From the NCBI GenBank assembly GCA_947579605.1, contig OX388320.1, forward strand, positions 4,278,001 to 4,342,000: a stretch of 64,000 bases of DNA, read 5' to 3'. Shown piece by piece: positions 9,628 through 20,579 of the stretch (positions are counted from its first letter, which is position 1; each line of letters starts with the position of its first letter). Source of the stretch: Athripsodes cinereus. Lineage: Eukaryota; Arthropoda; Insecta; Trichoptera; Leptoceridae. The position numbers and the translations under genes were made by a program. The notes beneath the pieces are model-generated. The model was not told where the DNA came from. It did not search any database and saw only the letters and a list, made by a program, of their open reading frames with translations.

Positions 9628-9737
9628 AAATATTGAGCCTAAAACATGCGAATGTAGTTTAAGAATTAGTTAAGTAAAATGATTGTAGGTACTGTTCTTT
9701 TTCTTTTAAGTTTGATTGAAGACGAATAAGTGGGTAC

Positions 9738-10028
9738 TTGAATTTTATAAAAACTCATTTTCAGTTCATGGTGCTCGCTGTTGGAATAAGTTATCTTCCA
9801 AAAATAGGATTTCTGCTCATTCATCACGCCTTCAAGTGGGCGGTCAAGAGTCACTTTTTTACATTGACTATTGATGAACCCACCGACCACCCAGATAGTG
9901 CAGAAGTTAAGGTATGTATTTCCATTTATACGATTCTAATTTCTGCCCTTGTAAATTTGTTCACACTGGGGGTGCCATATTATGAGTGGACAGCTTATAG
10001 GTCTGAAAAATTCCAAATATTTCTATAA
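9738..10028 (+). other. Unassigned open frame of 96 codons
   Basis: I do not recognise the product. The predicted protein has two hydrophobic stretches (about residues 8-28 and 60-75), and the middle reads TIDEPTDHPDSAEVK followed by a GTATGT that could be a splice donor. A related nucleotide string (CACCGACCATCCGGATAACG at 48.2 kb) suggests a decayed repeat and not a host exon. Confidence 0.15.
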
Positions 10029-10533
10029 TTAATTATATAATGCAATGAAAAACGTATTACAAAATATTTTATAGAAATTCGGAAAAAAAGATAAAATAAA
10101 ATTGTTTGTTTCTTAAAACGCTTTCTTATTTTTGGTAAAATAAAAAGTCTTTGAAGTTCTTGGTACTAGCATAAATTGCTCAATAACAATGTTATTTAGT
10201 AATAATAATACTATACAATGAATAAATAGCATAGTAATAATAAAAAATAATAATGTTTAATATCTATACATAGTTTCTCCTTTAGATAAAATAAAAATAA
10301 AACAACTTGTAGTAATGTATCTATTATTATCATAATAGCACTATATACCAACTAGTATATTGCACTCGGTAACTTTTACAAATATTTACAGATTTATAGG
10401 TTTTATTTACATTTTAAAATACTTAGGTATCTTGACATGAAAATAAATTTTGTAAACTTCATTTTGATTAAGCCTTGAATGCAGATAATATTTTTGTTTT
10501 GATTTTTGAGAACTTTCTTTCTTTTTTTTTTAG

Positions 10534-10660
10534 AAAAAGATATATCTGGGTTTTTTTAATAAACCCAAATACAACCTTATACACCTTTCACAGTAAGCTA
10601 CTAAAAGCTTGTGTCGTGAAAGGGGAGTTTGCCAGCATCTGGTATCGAACCACGGTATAT
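10534..10660 (-). mobile_element. SINE-B, 5' truncated
   Basis: On the minus strand it runs from the B-box region (GTGGTTCGATACCAG) to AAACCCAGATATATCTTTTT. Box A is missing. Confidence 0.75.
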
Positions 10661-10946
10661 TTCGGTGTACACGGTATTAAATATAATATGTATATAAAAT
10701 TTATTACAAATTGTTTTAACAGGGTAAAAGACGAAAGCCGTTTATTGCTTGAATAAATAAATTAAATTAATAAATAAGGTTGGTCAAATTATTCAAGAGC
10801 AGATATAGGTTCACAATAATTATGTCATGGCATCTTATTTCATTACATGCACTTAATATATCGTATTGGAGGATTTTGTCTTAATTAAATAAATACTAAA
10901 AGAGCTTTGATGGATTTTATAATCTCATTTGCAAAATGTTCTTGTA

Positions 10947-11451
10947 ATATTTGAACACGTGTTTAAGAAGTTACCGGCAAGAGGCCAAGATGTATACCAA
11001 AGCGCAGGTGGCGTGAAGCAGTGAGACAAGTCATGTGAAACTGTGATATATTTGAACACGTGTTTAAGAAGTTACCGGCAAGAGGCCAAGATGTATACCA
11101 AAGCGCAGGTGGCGTGAAGCAGTGAGACAAGACATGTGAAACTGTGATATATTTGAACACGTGTTTAAGAAGTTACCGGCAAGAGGCCAAGATGTATACC
11201 AAAGCGCAGGTGGCGTGAAGCAGTGAGACAAGACATGTGAAACTGTGATATATTTGAACACGTGTTTAAGAAGTTACCGGCAAGAGGCCAAGATGTATAC
11301 CAAAGCGCAGGTGGCGAAAAGCAGTGAGACAAGACATGTGAAACTGTGATATATTTGAACACGTGTTTAAGAAGTTACCGGCAAGAGGCCAAGATGTATA
11401 CCAAAGCGCAGGTGGCGTGAAGCAGTGAGACAAGACATGTGAAACTGTGAT
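10947..11451 (+). repeat. Tandem array, five copies of a 101-bp unit
   Basis: Copies start at 10947, 11048, 11149, 11250 and 11351 and are nearly identical (one or two differences each). Each unit reads, in one plus-strand frame, EVTGKRPRCIPKRRWREAVR, a LINE C-terminal motif. Because 101 is not divisible by three, the frame shifts at each junction and no long protein results. The sequence just after the array (11452-11545) continues the same LINE coding end, so the array is an internal amplification of a LINE-F copy. Confidence 0.9.
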
Positions 11452-11545
11452 ATTTTCTATGAGGATGCATTCAACAGAGCCAAATGGAGAAATTAAACAA
11501 GAAAGGCAGACCCCACCACCATGTGGGGCTAATAAGCAGCCAAGA
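11452..11545 (+). mobile_element. LINE-F coding end downstream of the array
   Basis: The frame reads YEDAFNRAKWRN, a stop, then TRKADPTTMWG and stop. RAKWR followed by TRKADP is the expected end after the GKRPR-RW-EAV segment found in the array. The first stop is a lesion. Confidence 0.65.
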
Positions 11546-11601
11546 AGGAGAAGAAATAAAGTAAATCCACAGGTTATGGTAGTTTTGTGGAAAAATAATA
11601 A

Positions 11602-11848
11602 TTACTACTACTATACCATCACGGCATATCCCACAAGTGGGGTAGCCAGCAGACTAGCTGCATATAAAAAATGCAAGCTGTCTTCTCCGTGCCAATATAA
11701 AATCAAGACATTCAGGATGGGCGGCAAACCTCATCGCTGAATTTAAGATGTAAAATGTCTTATTTTTCGAACACCTGCCTTTTACAGGACACTCGAAAAC
11801 TTATGGAGAAGAGTGGGAGACCAATTCTTTACCGGGTGCTCCACGGGA
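11602..11848 (-). mobile_element. SINE-A, full length
   Basis: Read on the minus strand it begins ATCCCGTGGAGCACCCGG and ends GGCATATCCCACAAGTGG complement with (TAG)n. Flanking TAATAATT on both sides is a plausible target duplication. Confidence 0.85.
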
Positions 11849-11849
11849 T

Positions 11850-12630
11850 TTAATAATTTTAATCAGAAAAATTCTAAATTTAAGTAGTAAGTACAATATA
11901 TTAAAGAAAAAAATTGCTTTTTAAGATCTACAGTAGGTACGTCAAATACTGATCAAGTTATTACTTTTTTTCACAACAGAAAATTAAATAATATAAAAAT
12001 AACCACCAAACACATGGCAGATATAAGATTACAATATTTGTAAACATAAACACCCACTGAAGCAAGGAATATTGGTTGCGTGTCTAGATTGATGCAAGTA
12101 CGAAATTCGTGCAGTCCCATCAAATACTATAATATTAATAAAGAATACAAAAATATTAATAACAAAGCAAGAGAAAAATGAATAGAAAACAGGAGAGGGA
12201 TTGTGATGAGCAAAGGAATCTTCCACGTGTCTCACGCATGATATTAAGTTGTTATTCTCAAAAAATATCATACACATATTATAAGCACTACATAAATGTT
12301 TTGCTTGAAAGAAGACTTTTTCATTATTAAAATTCATTAAGCTATAAATAATATCTACCTTTGACAGAAGATTTATAAGAAAAATGTTGTAAATTTGCGA
12401 GATGTAAGCTTAAAATCGTATTAAGCGTTAGGAATTTTAGCAAATAAGTAAATTTAAGAACATAGTTTCTTAGAATACTAAAGTAGTAAGTAGTGTCTTG
12501 TATCGGGTAGGTATCTCTGAAAGACATTAAAGGCTTGTCATTATGGGGAGAATTTTTTTCTGGGGGAGGAGGGGTTATTCTGTTAAACTCTTGAGCCGTC
12601 CCTTAAAAATATATTTATATTTCTTTGAGT
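11850..12630. other. No feature recognised
   Basis: AT-rich sequence. A 102-codon minus-strand open frame (12029-12337) is rich in F, N and C with no motif, and is probably chance. Confidence 0.4.
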
Positions 12631-12633
12631 CTG

Positions 12634-12895
12634 CACTGAGAAAAATACTAACGAAATTTCACAACAAATCATTGGTACGTACCTACTATTAGATTAGGAC
12701 CAGAGATAGTACAAACGATTCATTAGTACGAATCCATAATATTAACTTTTCGCAAATAAATTGTTGGTAAATTTACCAACGACTTGTTTGCGATAGTTTA
12801 ATATTATAGATTCGTACTAATGAATCGTTTGTACTATCTCTGGTCCTAATCTGATAGTACGTACCAATGATTCGTTGTGAGTATTTTTCTCAGTG
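12634..12895. mobile_element. MITE-4, palindromic, copy 1
   Basis: It starts CACTGAGAAAAATACTAACG and ends GTATTTTTCTCAGTG. The arms pair for about 120 bp around a TTGGTAAATTTACCAA centre. A 13-bp block (CGAAATTTCACAA) present only near the left end gives the element polarity. Copy 2 at 32781-33038 has this block at its right end, so the two are in opposite orientation. Confidence 0.85.
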
Positions 12896-12978
12896 TGGAT
12901 AATGTTTGAGTTCTGTTTTTTTTAAAATCTAGCGGTAATTGCAGAAAGCCCTTAATGGTTATATTCCAACATTTAAAC

Positions 12979-13129
12979 CAGTGTTTCCCAACCTTCTTAA
13001 AGCCATGCCCCACTGTAGTCTTTTCAAAAGTCATATGCCCCACCGGTCTCTTTTTTGATGAAAGAGTTGGTAAATTTTCCATAATGTGTGGAAGCACGGT
13101 CCCCCACCAACACTGATTGTGAAACACTG
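12979..13129. mobile_element. hAT-type MITE with perfect 8-bp duplication
   Basis: The ends CAGTGTTTCCCAACC and GTGAAACACTG are terminal inverted repeats of hAT type. ATTTAAAC occurs exactly on both sides (12971-12978 and 13130-13137), the 8-bp duplication expected for hAT. Length 151 bp, no coding capacity. Confidence 0.85.
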
Positions 13130-13139
13130 ATTTAAACGA

Positions 13140-14027
13140 CAATATTACAATAATTTAGTAATATTAAAAATAAGTAATATTTTTTTTTAAGAAATCGAGT
13201 GGGCTTCATAAAGTGTCGGTTGGACATACACGCAAATAAACATACTGTTATAAAATGTAAGATATCTATAATATTATGACATTAGCAATAGTCATATAGA
13301 AAGACATATAACAATCATAGTACCTACACAATATTATTTGTTAAAAGACAATACTATAATTCTTAGTACCTACCTACATAACACTATCATAGGTGATTAC
13401 TGTTAGATATAGTAGTAGTAGGTACCTTCACAGCTGATATTTTCCGAGCGGAAACCGGAATGAGCTGTGCCCGGTAGTTACACTTGGTTACACAGTGTCG
13501 TTCTTTCGAATGATAGTGTTCGCGTCATTGTAATTAATGTTATGATTATTATGAGGGAACTATTGTTATCGCGAAAATCTTTGATAGAACGTGTTGTGTT
13601 ATAGAGATAAAAAAATAATAATTTAATAATAGAAAAGATATTGTTCGTTCGAATTTCAATTTGTTATTTTTTTTGCACGCTACACAATTACATTTAAATT
13701 CTAATTACTTTATCCATAGAAATATTTCTTAAACATACATATTTGATAATAATAGTCAATTATTTAGCAATTCACAATGTGCAACTGTTGCTGCTCCATT
13801 AGGTACAATGCACTTGTATTGGGGCTAACATTAAAACATAGCAAAAGTTTAAAATAATAAATAAAAACACAAAGAAACATATAAACAAGAACATCACATA
13901 AAATAATATTTGAGGATTTTTAGCTCGCGGACCCATAAGGTTCACCATTCTTGGATCATAATTAAAAAAGTATAAATATGGATCAGTATAGACCAAGAAT
14001 ACAATAATAATCCATGGAACATGCAGC
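13140..14027. other. No repeat recognised
   Basis: Mostly AT-rich. The block at 13436-13520 is less AT-rich than its surroundings and does not match any repeat in the window, but it contains no frame or motif I can name. Confidence 0.35.
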
Positions 14028-14460
14028 AAAGAATTGTTATCCCACTCTTTTCTATAAGTTTTCGAGTGACCTGTAAAAGGCAGCTATTCGGACAAATAAA
14101 GAAATTCGGTGATGAGGTTTGCCACCCCCCAAGTAGCACATGCTAGTAACTTTGATTCGAGGCCATTCATAAAGTAGTAACATTTAATCGCATTTTCGAC
14201 ACATTTCTACACAAAGCAAACTATCTGCACTTTGGTAATTCCGAGTCGAAACTGATTCAACACAGAGCGACTAAAATGAATAAAGAAACGACGTTTCGAA
14301 TTCGCTTCCAAACGTTACAAAACAATGTTACATTAATCATTTATCCTCAATGTCTTTTATTTTGTTGGCTGACAGAGGACAGCTTGTGTGTTTATTTTTT
14401 GCAACTGGTCCGCTGGCTACTCTACTTGTGGGATACGCCGTGATGGGATAGTAGTAATAG
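14028..14460 (+). mobile_element. SINE-A split by an insertion
   Basis: The 5' part (GCAAAGAATTGTTATCCCAC to GATGAGGTTTGCCACCC) and the 3' part (CTCAATGTCTTTTATTTTG to GTGATGGGATAGTAGTAATAG) are collinear with the reference SINE-A. About 205 bp of foreign sequence lie between them. Confidence 0.75.
14138..14344. mobile_element. Unclassified ~205-bp insertion in SINE-A
   Basis: The boundaries are inferred only from the interrupted SINE-A. I see no terminal inverted repeats, tRNA-like head or coding frame. It contains paired GTAACA/TGTTAC strings near each end, too short to classify it. Confidence 0.45.
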
Positions 14461-15049
14461 TAGAAGCACAATATAATTGCGATAACGAAACCACATAGGT
14501 AACAGTAATGTATCGCCTCCTTCAAAAGAAAATAGATCTTTCCTTGCTACTCAAAAATTCCAATATCTAAATTTATGTTATTGTTCACACGGTTGAGAAT
14601 ACAAACCACAGAAAAAATAAAAAGTAACGATATTTTAAGATAGGTACTACAGATTCAAAGTTCCATTATTATGTTAAAAAATGTGATAAGCTACACATAA
14701 AAAGAAATGGGGTATAAAATATGTATAAAACCAGTTCACGTCTAAAATAAATGAACGAGTTTTAAATGTATATTTTTTCTAAGAAAAACAACTAACAACA
14801 ATAATGCAAACTTTCGCTGTTGCTTGTCAAATAGAAAACAAAAAATGGCGATAAAAAGATGTAAAGAAACAAGACAGTTGACATAGTTACGTTTAAAAAA
14901 AGAACAACAAAAGGAAACTATACGAGGAATATCATCGTATGAAAAACACTTCAAAGACTTTCGATTGTAAACAAAACAAAAATCTAACGCTTTTAAGATC
15001 AGCAATGAGGAACATTATAAAAAGGTACTTGCGGATAGTAAGTCTCACG

Positions 15050-15215
15050 TAATTTCAATTAATAAACGATTTAATGTTTTGGTGAATTAGTGTGTCTCGA
15101 TTCGCTACGGTCGTGCAGTGGTGCAGTAAAGTTTCACTTTCACTCTCGTGAAGTTAGCTGTGAGATAACTTACGATGCCGATGTCTTTGAATCAACAGGT
15201 TTAACCTTATTTTTT
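15050..15215 (+). other. Possible promoter/first exon of a host gene
   Basis: This short segment is less AT-rich than its surroundings and matches no repeat in the window. It reads through CGTGCAGTGGTGCAGTAAAG and TTTCACTTTCACTC, then an ATG in ACGATGCCGATG (MPMSLNQQ) followed by CAG and GTTTAACC, a possible splice donor. A first exon with a short coding start is one reading. No second exon can be identified in the window, so this stays speculative. Confidence 0.2.
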
Positions 15216-15474
15216 TTGTCCTATTGAATTGTGTTATTGTAAATACCTACATTTCTTACTGATTCAATCGATTTTATGACGATTGTTTGCGGAACCATTT
15301 TTTATTATTACTTATTCATAAAACTTATTCACGGCAAATTTTAATAACAGTTTTCTTGCTTTTTTTTATAAAATCGAGTGTTGTGCAAAAGCAAGAGATT
15401 CGTAGATTACGAATATCTTCTTCGAATAACGAATAGCGATCTTCAGATCAGCGATTACTTCACATATTTCATTG

Positions 15475-15702
15475 TCGGCCAGTGTGGAGCGGAGGTAACG
15501 CTCTTGCCTTTGAGTCACGAGATCCCGGGTTCTATTCCCGACCAGGGCAAAGTAAAGAATGACCTTTTTCAAATTGTCCTGGGTTTGGGTGTTATATGTA
15601 TTATGTGTTTGGTGCATTGTATATGTGTGTATCGTCGTATTAGTACTCATAATACAAGATTCATCTTAGTTTGGGACTAGCTCGATCAATGTGAATTGTC
15701 TT
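15475..15702 (+). mobile_element. SINE-C (tRNA-derived)
   Basis: The head has GTGTGGAGCGGAGGTAACGC and box B GGTTCTATTCCC. The body matches the other two copies through ATTGTCCTGGGTTTGGGTG to AGTTTGGGACTAGCTCGA. The tail resembles a LINE 3' end widespread in insects, which would be the partner element; that is from general knowledge. Confidence 0.8.
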
Positions 15703-15829
15703 TGTATGTTATGTTTTCATTTTTTATTGTTACGAAGTGCATGACTTGCATTTTCATAAAACGCAATAGCCCAAAATGTGACAGCTACTGTGATGGTTTA
15801 AAATTTCATTATACTTAATTTGGGACACA

Positions 15830-15900
15830 GGACAGGAAGGTTTTCGCCGGAGTGATCGCCAACGTCGGGGGGACCTGACATGGCACAGAAAGAAGAAGAT
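15830..15900 (+). mobile_element. LINE-D 3' end
   Basis: It encodes QDRKVFAGVIANVGGT, stop, then the family's CATGGCAC and (GAA)n-like end. Only the last 20 codons survive. Confidence 0.6.
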
Positions 15901-15909
15901 ACTTACATA

Positions 15910-16800
15910 ATTCATTCATTTGTGCCAAAAAAAGTTAAGAAATTCAGGATGAGTGGCATACTTCATCGCTATGTTAAAGATGTTATTAGTAGTGATGCTT
16001 TGTTTATTTATTTATTCATTCTTTAAGTACATACCTATATTAACTAGTCGACGCAAAAAAAATATTTAAATCTGTATAGATATGCAGAAGGCGTGTTTAT
16101 TAATTGTGTGATTTTTGAAATTTACCTAAAGATTTTATTAAATTGTAGGTAGATATTAAGTACCCAAATAAACCTCAAAATGAGGCATTCGTGGCGTAAG
16201 AAGCAGCTACGCCTACCTCCTAACATGTTTGATGGAAAATTTCAATTTTGAAATTAGAACGCAAAAAGGAAAACAAAATGTAAACACAAGAATTCATTTG
16301 GCACATCTGTACAATGTACCTACATTCCTCCATACTCATCGCATTATTTCCTTTTTGTAAATGTATCCGAAGTGCGCATGCAACCGTAAGTTTTATTTTA
16401 TTAATATTAAAGAAACATAAATCATATTCTACACTGGTGACCCCGACGAGATTGGTTACATTTCTACACACTTGGCAAGTCATAGTGTAATTGGTCGCTA
16501 TGGGAGGATTGAACAATTTGAACTGTATTATTTGACACTATTAAGGTCAATGCATGTTATAAAAAGTTGAATAATCTGTCATTAATAAGTATATCAGGGT
16601 CATTATGCACATGCCCATTACAAATTACATGCATATTAAGCATGCAGTTGCATAATAAATTAATTTGTTTTTAAGTGAGCATGAAATGGTTTTATTTCAT
16701 GTCAGAAGATTATAATTTTGTACACCTGTCATATTTTTGAATGACATTTAGATACTTATCTATCTTTTTATTTCTTTTATCAAAAATATAGGTTTATAAA
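15910..16800. other. Mostly unrecognised; small SINE-A scrap
   Basis: TTCAGGATGAGTGGCATACT at about 15941-15985 is a SINE-A internal scrap (minus strand). The rest is AT-rich and featureless. Confidence 0.35.
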
Positions 16801-16807
16801 CTAGAAA

Positions 16808-17000
16808 AGAACAAGCTATTGCAACTGACCATCAAGGGCATGGTTGAAGGCGTGTTGGAAGAAGACGGCTCTTCTGTATCCATTATTTACGCGAGTGAAC
16901 AGTAATACGAAATACTGAATGTCGAGGAGACGTTTTGGACTGCCCAAGTTAGGGACACATTCTCGCAAGTGGACACGACACAGTGTGAAGAAGAAGAAAA
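16808..17000 (+). mobile_element. LINE-D-like relic
   Basis: The start reads NKLLQLTIKGMVEGVLEEDG, comparable with LLQLIIEGKIEGRRGVGRR in the 17.1-17.5 kb copy. It decays after that and ends near a (GAA)n run. Confidence 0.4.
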
Positions 17001-17130
17001 TTTATATATCCGTCCCCATCTCCGGTAAAAAAAGGTTTCTTACTCATTTTTTGTAAGTTATCGACTCCGCTTGGAGCTAAGACTGTAATAATAAGTAAGT
17101 ATAGTATTAATTGTTCACATTTAGTATTCT

Positions 17131-17500
17131 TCTTCTTCTATGAGTGCCATATCAGGTCCCCCCGACGTTGGCGATCACTCTGGAGACTGCTTCCCTGTCT
17201 CGTGCGGACCAGCTCTCCCATCCGTGTTATTCCGGTCCATTGCCGTATATTCCGCAGCCAAGACATCTGCCTCCTTCCCACTCCTCGACGTCCCTCAATC
17301 TTGCCTTCTATTATCAACTGCAGAAGCCTATACTTATCGCCTCGCAGGATGTGGCCCAAATATGAGACTATACGAACCTTAATATTTGTCAGGAGCTCTC
17401 TATTTGTATGTGCTCTGCGTAGTACTTCTGTATTGGACACCAAGTCTGTCCACGGTATTCGAAGCATTCTTCGATGAATCCACATCTCGAATGCCTCCTT
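17131..17500 (-). mobile_element. LINE-D C-terminal coding relic
   Basis: A 115-codon minus-strand frame (17138-17485) reads WIHRRMLRIPWTDLVSNTEV, then LLQLIIEGKIEGRRGVGRRQ and MSWLRNIRQWTG. The MLRIPW-TD-x-NxEVL segment is the conserved region downstream of the reverse transcriptase palm in RTE-like LINEs. The last codons have shifted frame (the nucleotide sequence still shows GTGATCGCCAACGTCGGGGG on the minus strand). It is the longest LINE-D copy here. Confidence 0.8.
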
Positions 17501-17583
17501 TAGTATTAATTACTCACATTACTTTGTTTAACTGGAAGGTATTGCCTTCAGGCATTCAGCACGTTAGTTGCCCACTAATTTGA

Positions 17584-17725
17584 GTTCGTCGGTAGCCTGG
17601 AGGTAGAGTCTCGGGTTAGTGCGCAAAATGAACGCGCTTTGAAACCCACGTGCCGACAATCTCTCCTTTCTGTATAAAATTGAACTTGAGTTTATTATAA
17701 AAACCCAGATGTATCTTGCTTAAAA
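17584..17725 (+). mobile_element. SINE-B, full but diverged
   Basis: The head GTTCGTCGGTAGCCTGGAGG is intact, but the B box has decayed (CTTTGAAACCCAC). The body lacks the AAGCTTTTAGC segment, and the tail AAAACCCAGATGTATCTT is recognisable. Confidence 0.7.
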
Positions 17726-18007
17726 AATCTTATTTAGAATATTCAAATGCTTTTACTCTGGAAGTCGTGTTACAGGGTTTCTATAAATCATGAGATTTAC
17801 CAAAAATAGAGTATAGATCAATAAAAAAAACTAGACAAAACTCATCACTTTTGAGTTGAATGTGTTATGAATGAAAATATATTTTGTACAAATAGTATAC
17901 GAGTACGAGTACATATTTCGATGAATTGCAGTAAACATTATACAATGTTTGATATATGACATGCTTTAACATAAAGTGAGCTTAGATAGGCCGCATAAAA
18001 ACTTTTC

Positions 18008-18275
18008 GCCAAAAAATCTATACGCCGTGTCCCAGGTGGGGTAAGCAGAGAGAACAGAACGCCAGATAGATCTATCCTTACATACTTCTTTCGCTTCCTC
18101 TATATTTATCCAGTTTCTAATACATACACGCCGATTTCTCTTACGCAACACACGGCCGTCCTTAAGAATTTGATCCACGTGATCAAGCCACTCCACCACC
18201 TCTTTCAGATAAATATATCCTCTTCGTCATCCTTTGATCGTGCATTCGCTTAAAATGTCCAAACCATTGCCTAAA
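18008..18275 (-). mobile_element. RTE-A C-terminal coding relic
   Basis: The minus-strand frame reads WLDHVDQILKDGRVLRKRNR, then EEAKEVCKDRSIWRSVLSAY and PTWDTA, but the stop codon after WDTA is lost and the frame runs on. Upstream, CTTTGATCGTGCATTCGC-type sequence matches the MTKRIYL region. RTE-like LINEs end with this kind of basic tail after the reverse transcriptase. Confidence 0.75.
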
Positions 18276-18629
18276 AATTTCTTGATTAAAATTTGCCTAC
18301 GTAGATAAAGTGTGCATAATACTAAACGAAAATAATTATGAAGTAATCATTATAACAATCATTTTATAGAAACGGTTCTCAATAAAATTTGCATAACTCC
18401 ATTGTATGATTTGATACGTGTATGTCGTAATTTATAAATGAACGTTTTGACACAACACATACTGTCTATGGTTCTCTATTTTATCTATCTATGTATGCAA
18501 TAATTTTATTATGTAGTGGTGAAAGAATTGGCAAGTAGGTGACTATAACAATATTACATTCGAAATGAGGCATATTGTAATATTAATAATATAAGCCCCC
18601 ATATTTTTTTTTTAAATTTCAAATGTTGT

Positions 18630-19250
18630 AAGTGGGTTTTTATTATAAACCCAAATACAGCCTTAATTAGCATTAATATTGCTTCACTTTGGATGATCAT
18701 CCAGAGTGTCAGGGTCAAACCTGTTCATCGAAAGTGAAAACGTCTGTTCACACTTGTTCATCCTATGCTTTCACTGCCATGTCTTCACTCACGGTCATGT
18801 TGTATTTAGTTTGACGTATTTTCATAAAAAATAAATGATAAGAAAAATAATACTCATTAAAAAATTAAAACAAATTAATATAATTCTCGACATCATGATA
18901 ATTTTGTAAATGATTCTGACTTTCAACGCTAATTCATAAAGAATAAGACAAATAAATAGGATTAAACTTGTTTATGGTCATTTCAGTGAAAAGACCTTTC
19001 ATCTAAATTATTTCGGGTGGTACCAAATCGCTTTCTTCCATCATCACTATTGATGAAACGTCTGTTTACTCCTTTTCATTTTGGAGGATCATCCATAGTG
19101 ATCACTGAAAGTGAACAAATGTGAATACCCCTTTATATCTACACCTTTCACAGTACCTAAACTTAAAGCTTGAGTCCTGAGTCATTGAGATAGAGCTGCG
19201 CAACTCTTGTACATGAGGTAGAGTAGAGGCTACCTCCAAGCTACCGAGGA
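18630..19250 (-). mobile_element. SINE-B split by an insertion
   Basis: The 3' end (18630-18666, GTGGGTTTTTATTATAAACC) and the remaining body (19135-19250, ACACCTTTCACAGTA to the head) are collinear with SINE-B on the minus strand, separated by about 470 bp. Confidence 0.7.
18667..19136. mobile_element. ~470-bp insertion with subterminal inverted repeats
   Basis: Boundaries come from the interrupted SINE-B. Near the left end TTCACTTTGGATGATCATCC and near the right end GGATCATCC-ATAGTG-CACTGAAAGTGAA form imperfect inverted repeats with a 12-nt gap. Internal repeats of GTTCATCGAAAGTGAA and CGTCTGTT occur. No coding frame, so probably a MITE of unknown class. Confidence 0.5.
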
Positions 19251-19647
19251 ACTTTCATTATTTTTCTCAGAGCTAGCCTTTAAATTGGTTTAATTTGCTT
19301 TTCTATCTAATAAACTTCAATGTTTCATAACTATTTGAAATGAAAATGTAAGAGACACGATTTAATCAAAGCGTTTTTATTCAAAAGAAAAATCATAATA
19401 TCATAATGAGGATACCCTCGACATGTTTAATGGAAATGCCAGTGAACTCATAACCGCATGTAAGCAATAAAAAGGTCATCCCCTTTGAGTAATAAAAAGA
19501 AAGAAATTCGGAGGGGGTAGCATAATATGTGTCATGACTGAAATAAAAAAGTAAAAAATTATAGTTGAAAATTAAACTAAACGTACTTTTGTTGTTTACT
19601 CGTGTTTTAATAAAATTTGGGGAATACTTAAAATTTTATGGAGTCCC

Positions 19648-19760
19648 CGGCAAAGATTAAATCCCTACTCTTTTTTTGTATGTTTTGAGTCTCCTGTAAA
19701 AGACAAATATTCGTAAAACAGCGTTTTTAGAAAATTCAATTCAGCGATGAGTCATTCTAG
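19648..19760 (+). mobile_element. SINE-A 5' fragment
   Basis: GGAGTCCCCGGCAAAGATTA, CCTGTAAAAGACAAATATTCG and CAGCGATGAGTCA match the SINE-A 5' half with strong decay. Confidence 0.5.
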
Positions 19761-19776
19761 CCATTCCTTTTTTTTT

Positions 19777-19950
19777 ATTTAGATATGTCTCGGTTTTTGT
19801 TGTAACCCCAAATTTAACCTTATACACCTTTCACAGTAAACAAAAAGCTTGTGTCGTGAAAGGGGAGTTTGCCGACACCTGCGAACGAACCGCGCACTTC
19901 TTATGCATGAGGCCAAGGCCAAAACCATACCTCCTGGATACCGAGGATCT
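19777..19950 (-). mobile_element. SINE-B, near full length
   Basis: On the minus strand it runs from the head (ATCCTCGGTATCCAGGAGG) through CAAACTCCCCTTTCACGAC to the tail. Both promoter boxes are mutated (box B is GTTCGTTCGCAGG). Confidence 0.7.
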
Positions 19951-20168
19951 CACTAATTCTTATCTATTTTTTTTTGGAACAGTAAGGATATTTTGTATAT
20001 TTGTTATACGCAATAAATACCTACGTTGGATACCCTTTTTGCAAGAGAAGCTGTGATATGCAGATAGATGTAACATAAAAACATTCTTATATAATTTGAA
20101 AATATAAAATTAACAAAGTTTTGTATTTCACAAACGTGTATGCAACGTATATCACAAAGATACCTACC

Positions 20169-20198
20169 GCTTTCGCCAACGAATTGACATCGTCAGGG
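20169..20198 (-). ncRNA. Hammerhead-ribozyme-like core
   Basis: Read on the minus strand: CTGACGA, then a stem GTCAA/TTGGC closed by a TTCG loop, then GCGAAAGC. The order CUGANGA, stem II, GAAA is the invariant hammerhead core. Stems I and III and the cleavage triplet were not resolved by eye. It would be a relic of a hammerhead-bearing retroelement such as a Penelope-like element. Confidence 0.4.
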
Positions 20199-20579
20199 CT
20201 GAGTTTAAAAAAAGACAGTGTTTATTTCACATTACAAAATTATTTAAAATGTTGTTTCACATTATTACACTGAAACATTTAGCCCAATTGATATTTTTCA
20301 CTATGAGAATGCTCATTTTATATTATGTATTTTTACACAATATTTAAATGATAGAAATAAAATTTAGATTTATGATTTATTACCATTATTTTTACATTAT
20401 GTAATACGTGTTTTTGGGCACTCGTAATTTAAATAATTGAGAACACTTAAATTGGACAGCCGCAAAACCTTTTACTCATTTACATAATAAATCTTATATA
20501 AATACACAAAACATTTATGTTGCACATACTCGTACCATTACAATATAAACAAATGTGTTTTCTTTATGAAATAAGAAAA

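Noticed and set aside
9738..10028. Membrane protein exon
   Set aside because: No splice, start or homology evidence beyond a chance GTATGT; part of the sequence resembles a repeat at 48.2 kb.
10963..11362. Family of three repeated 65-residue secreted-looking peptides on the minus strand
   Set aside because: They are frame shadows of the 101-bp tandem array. The meaningful reading is the plus-strand LINE-F coding end.
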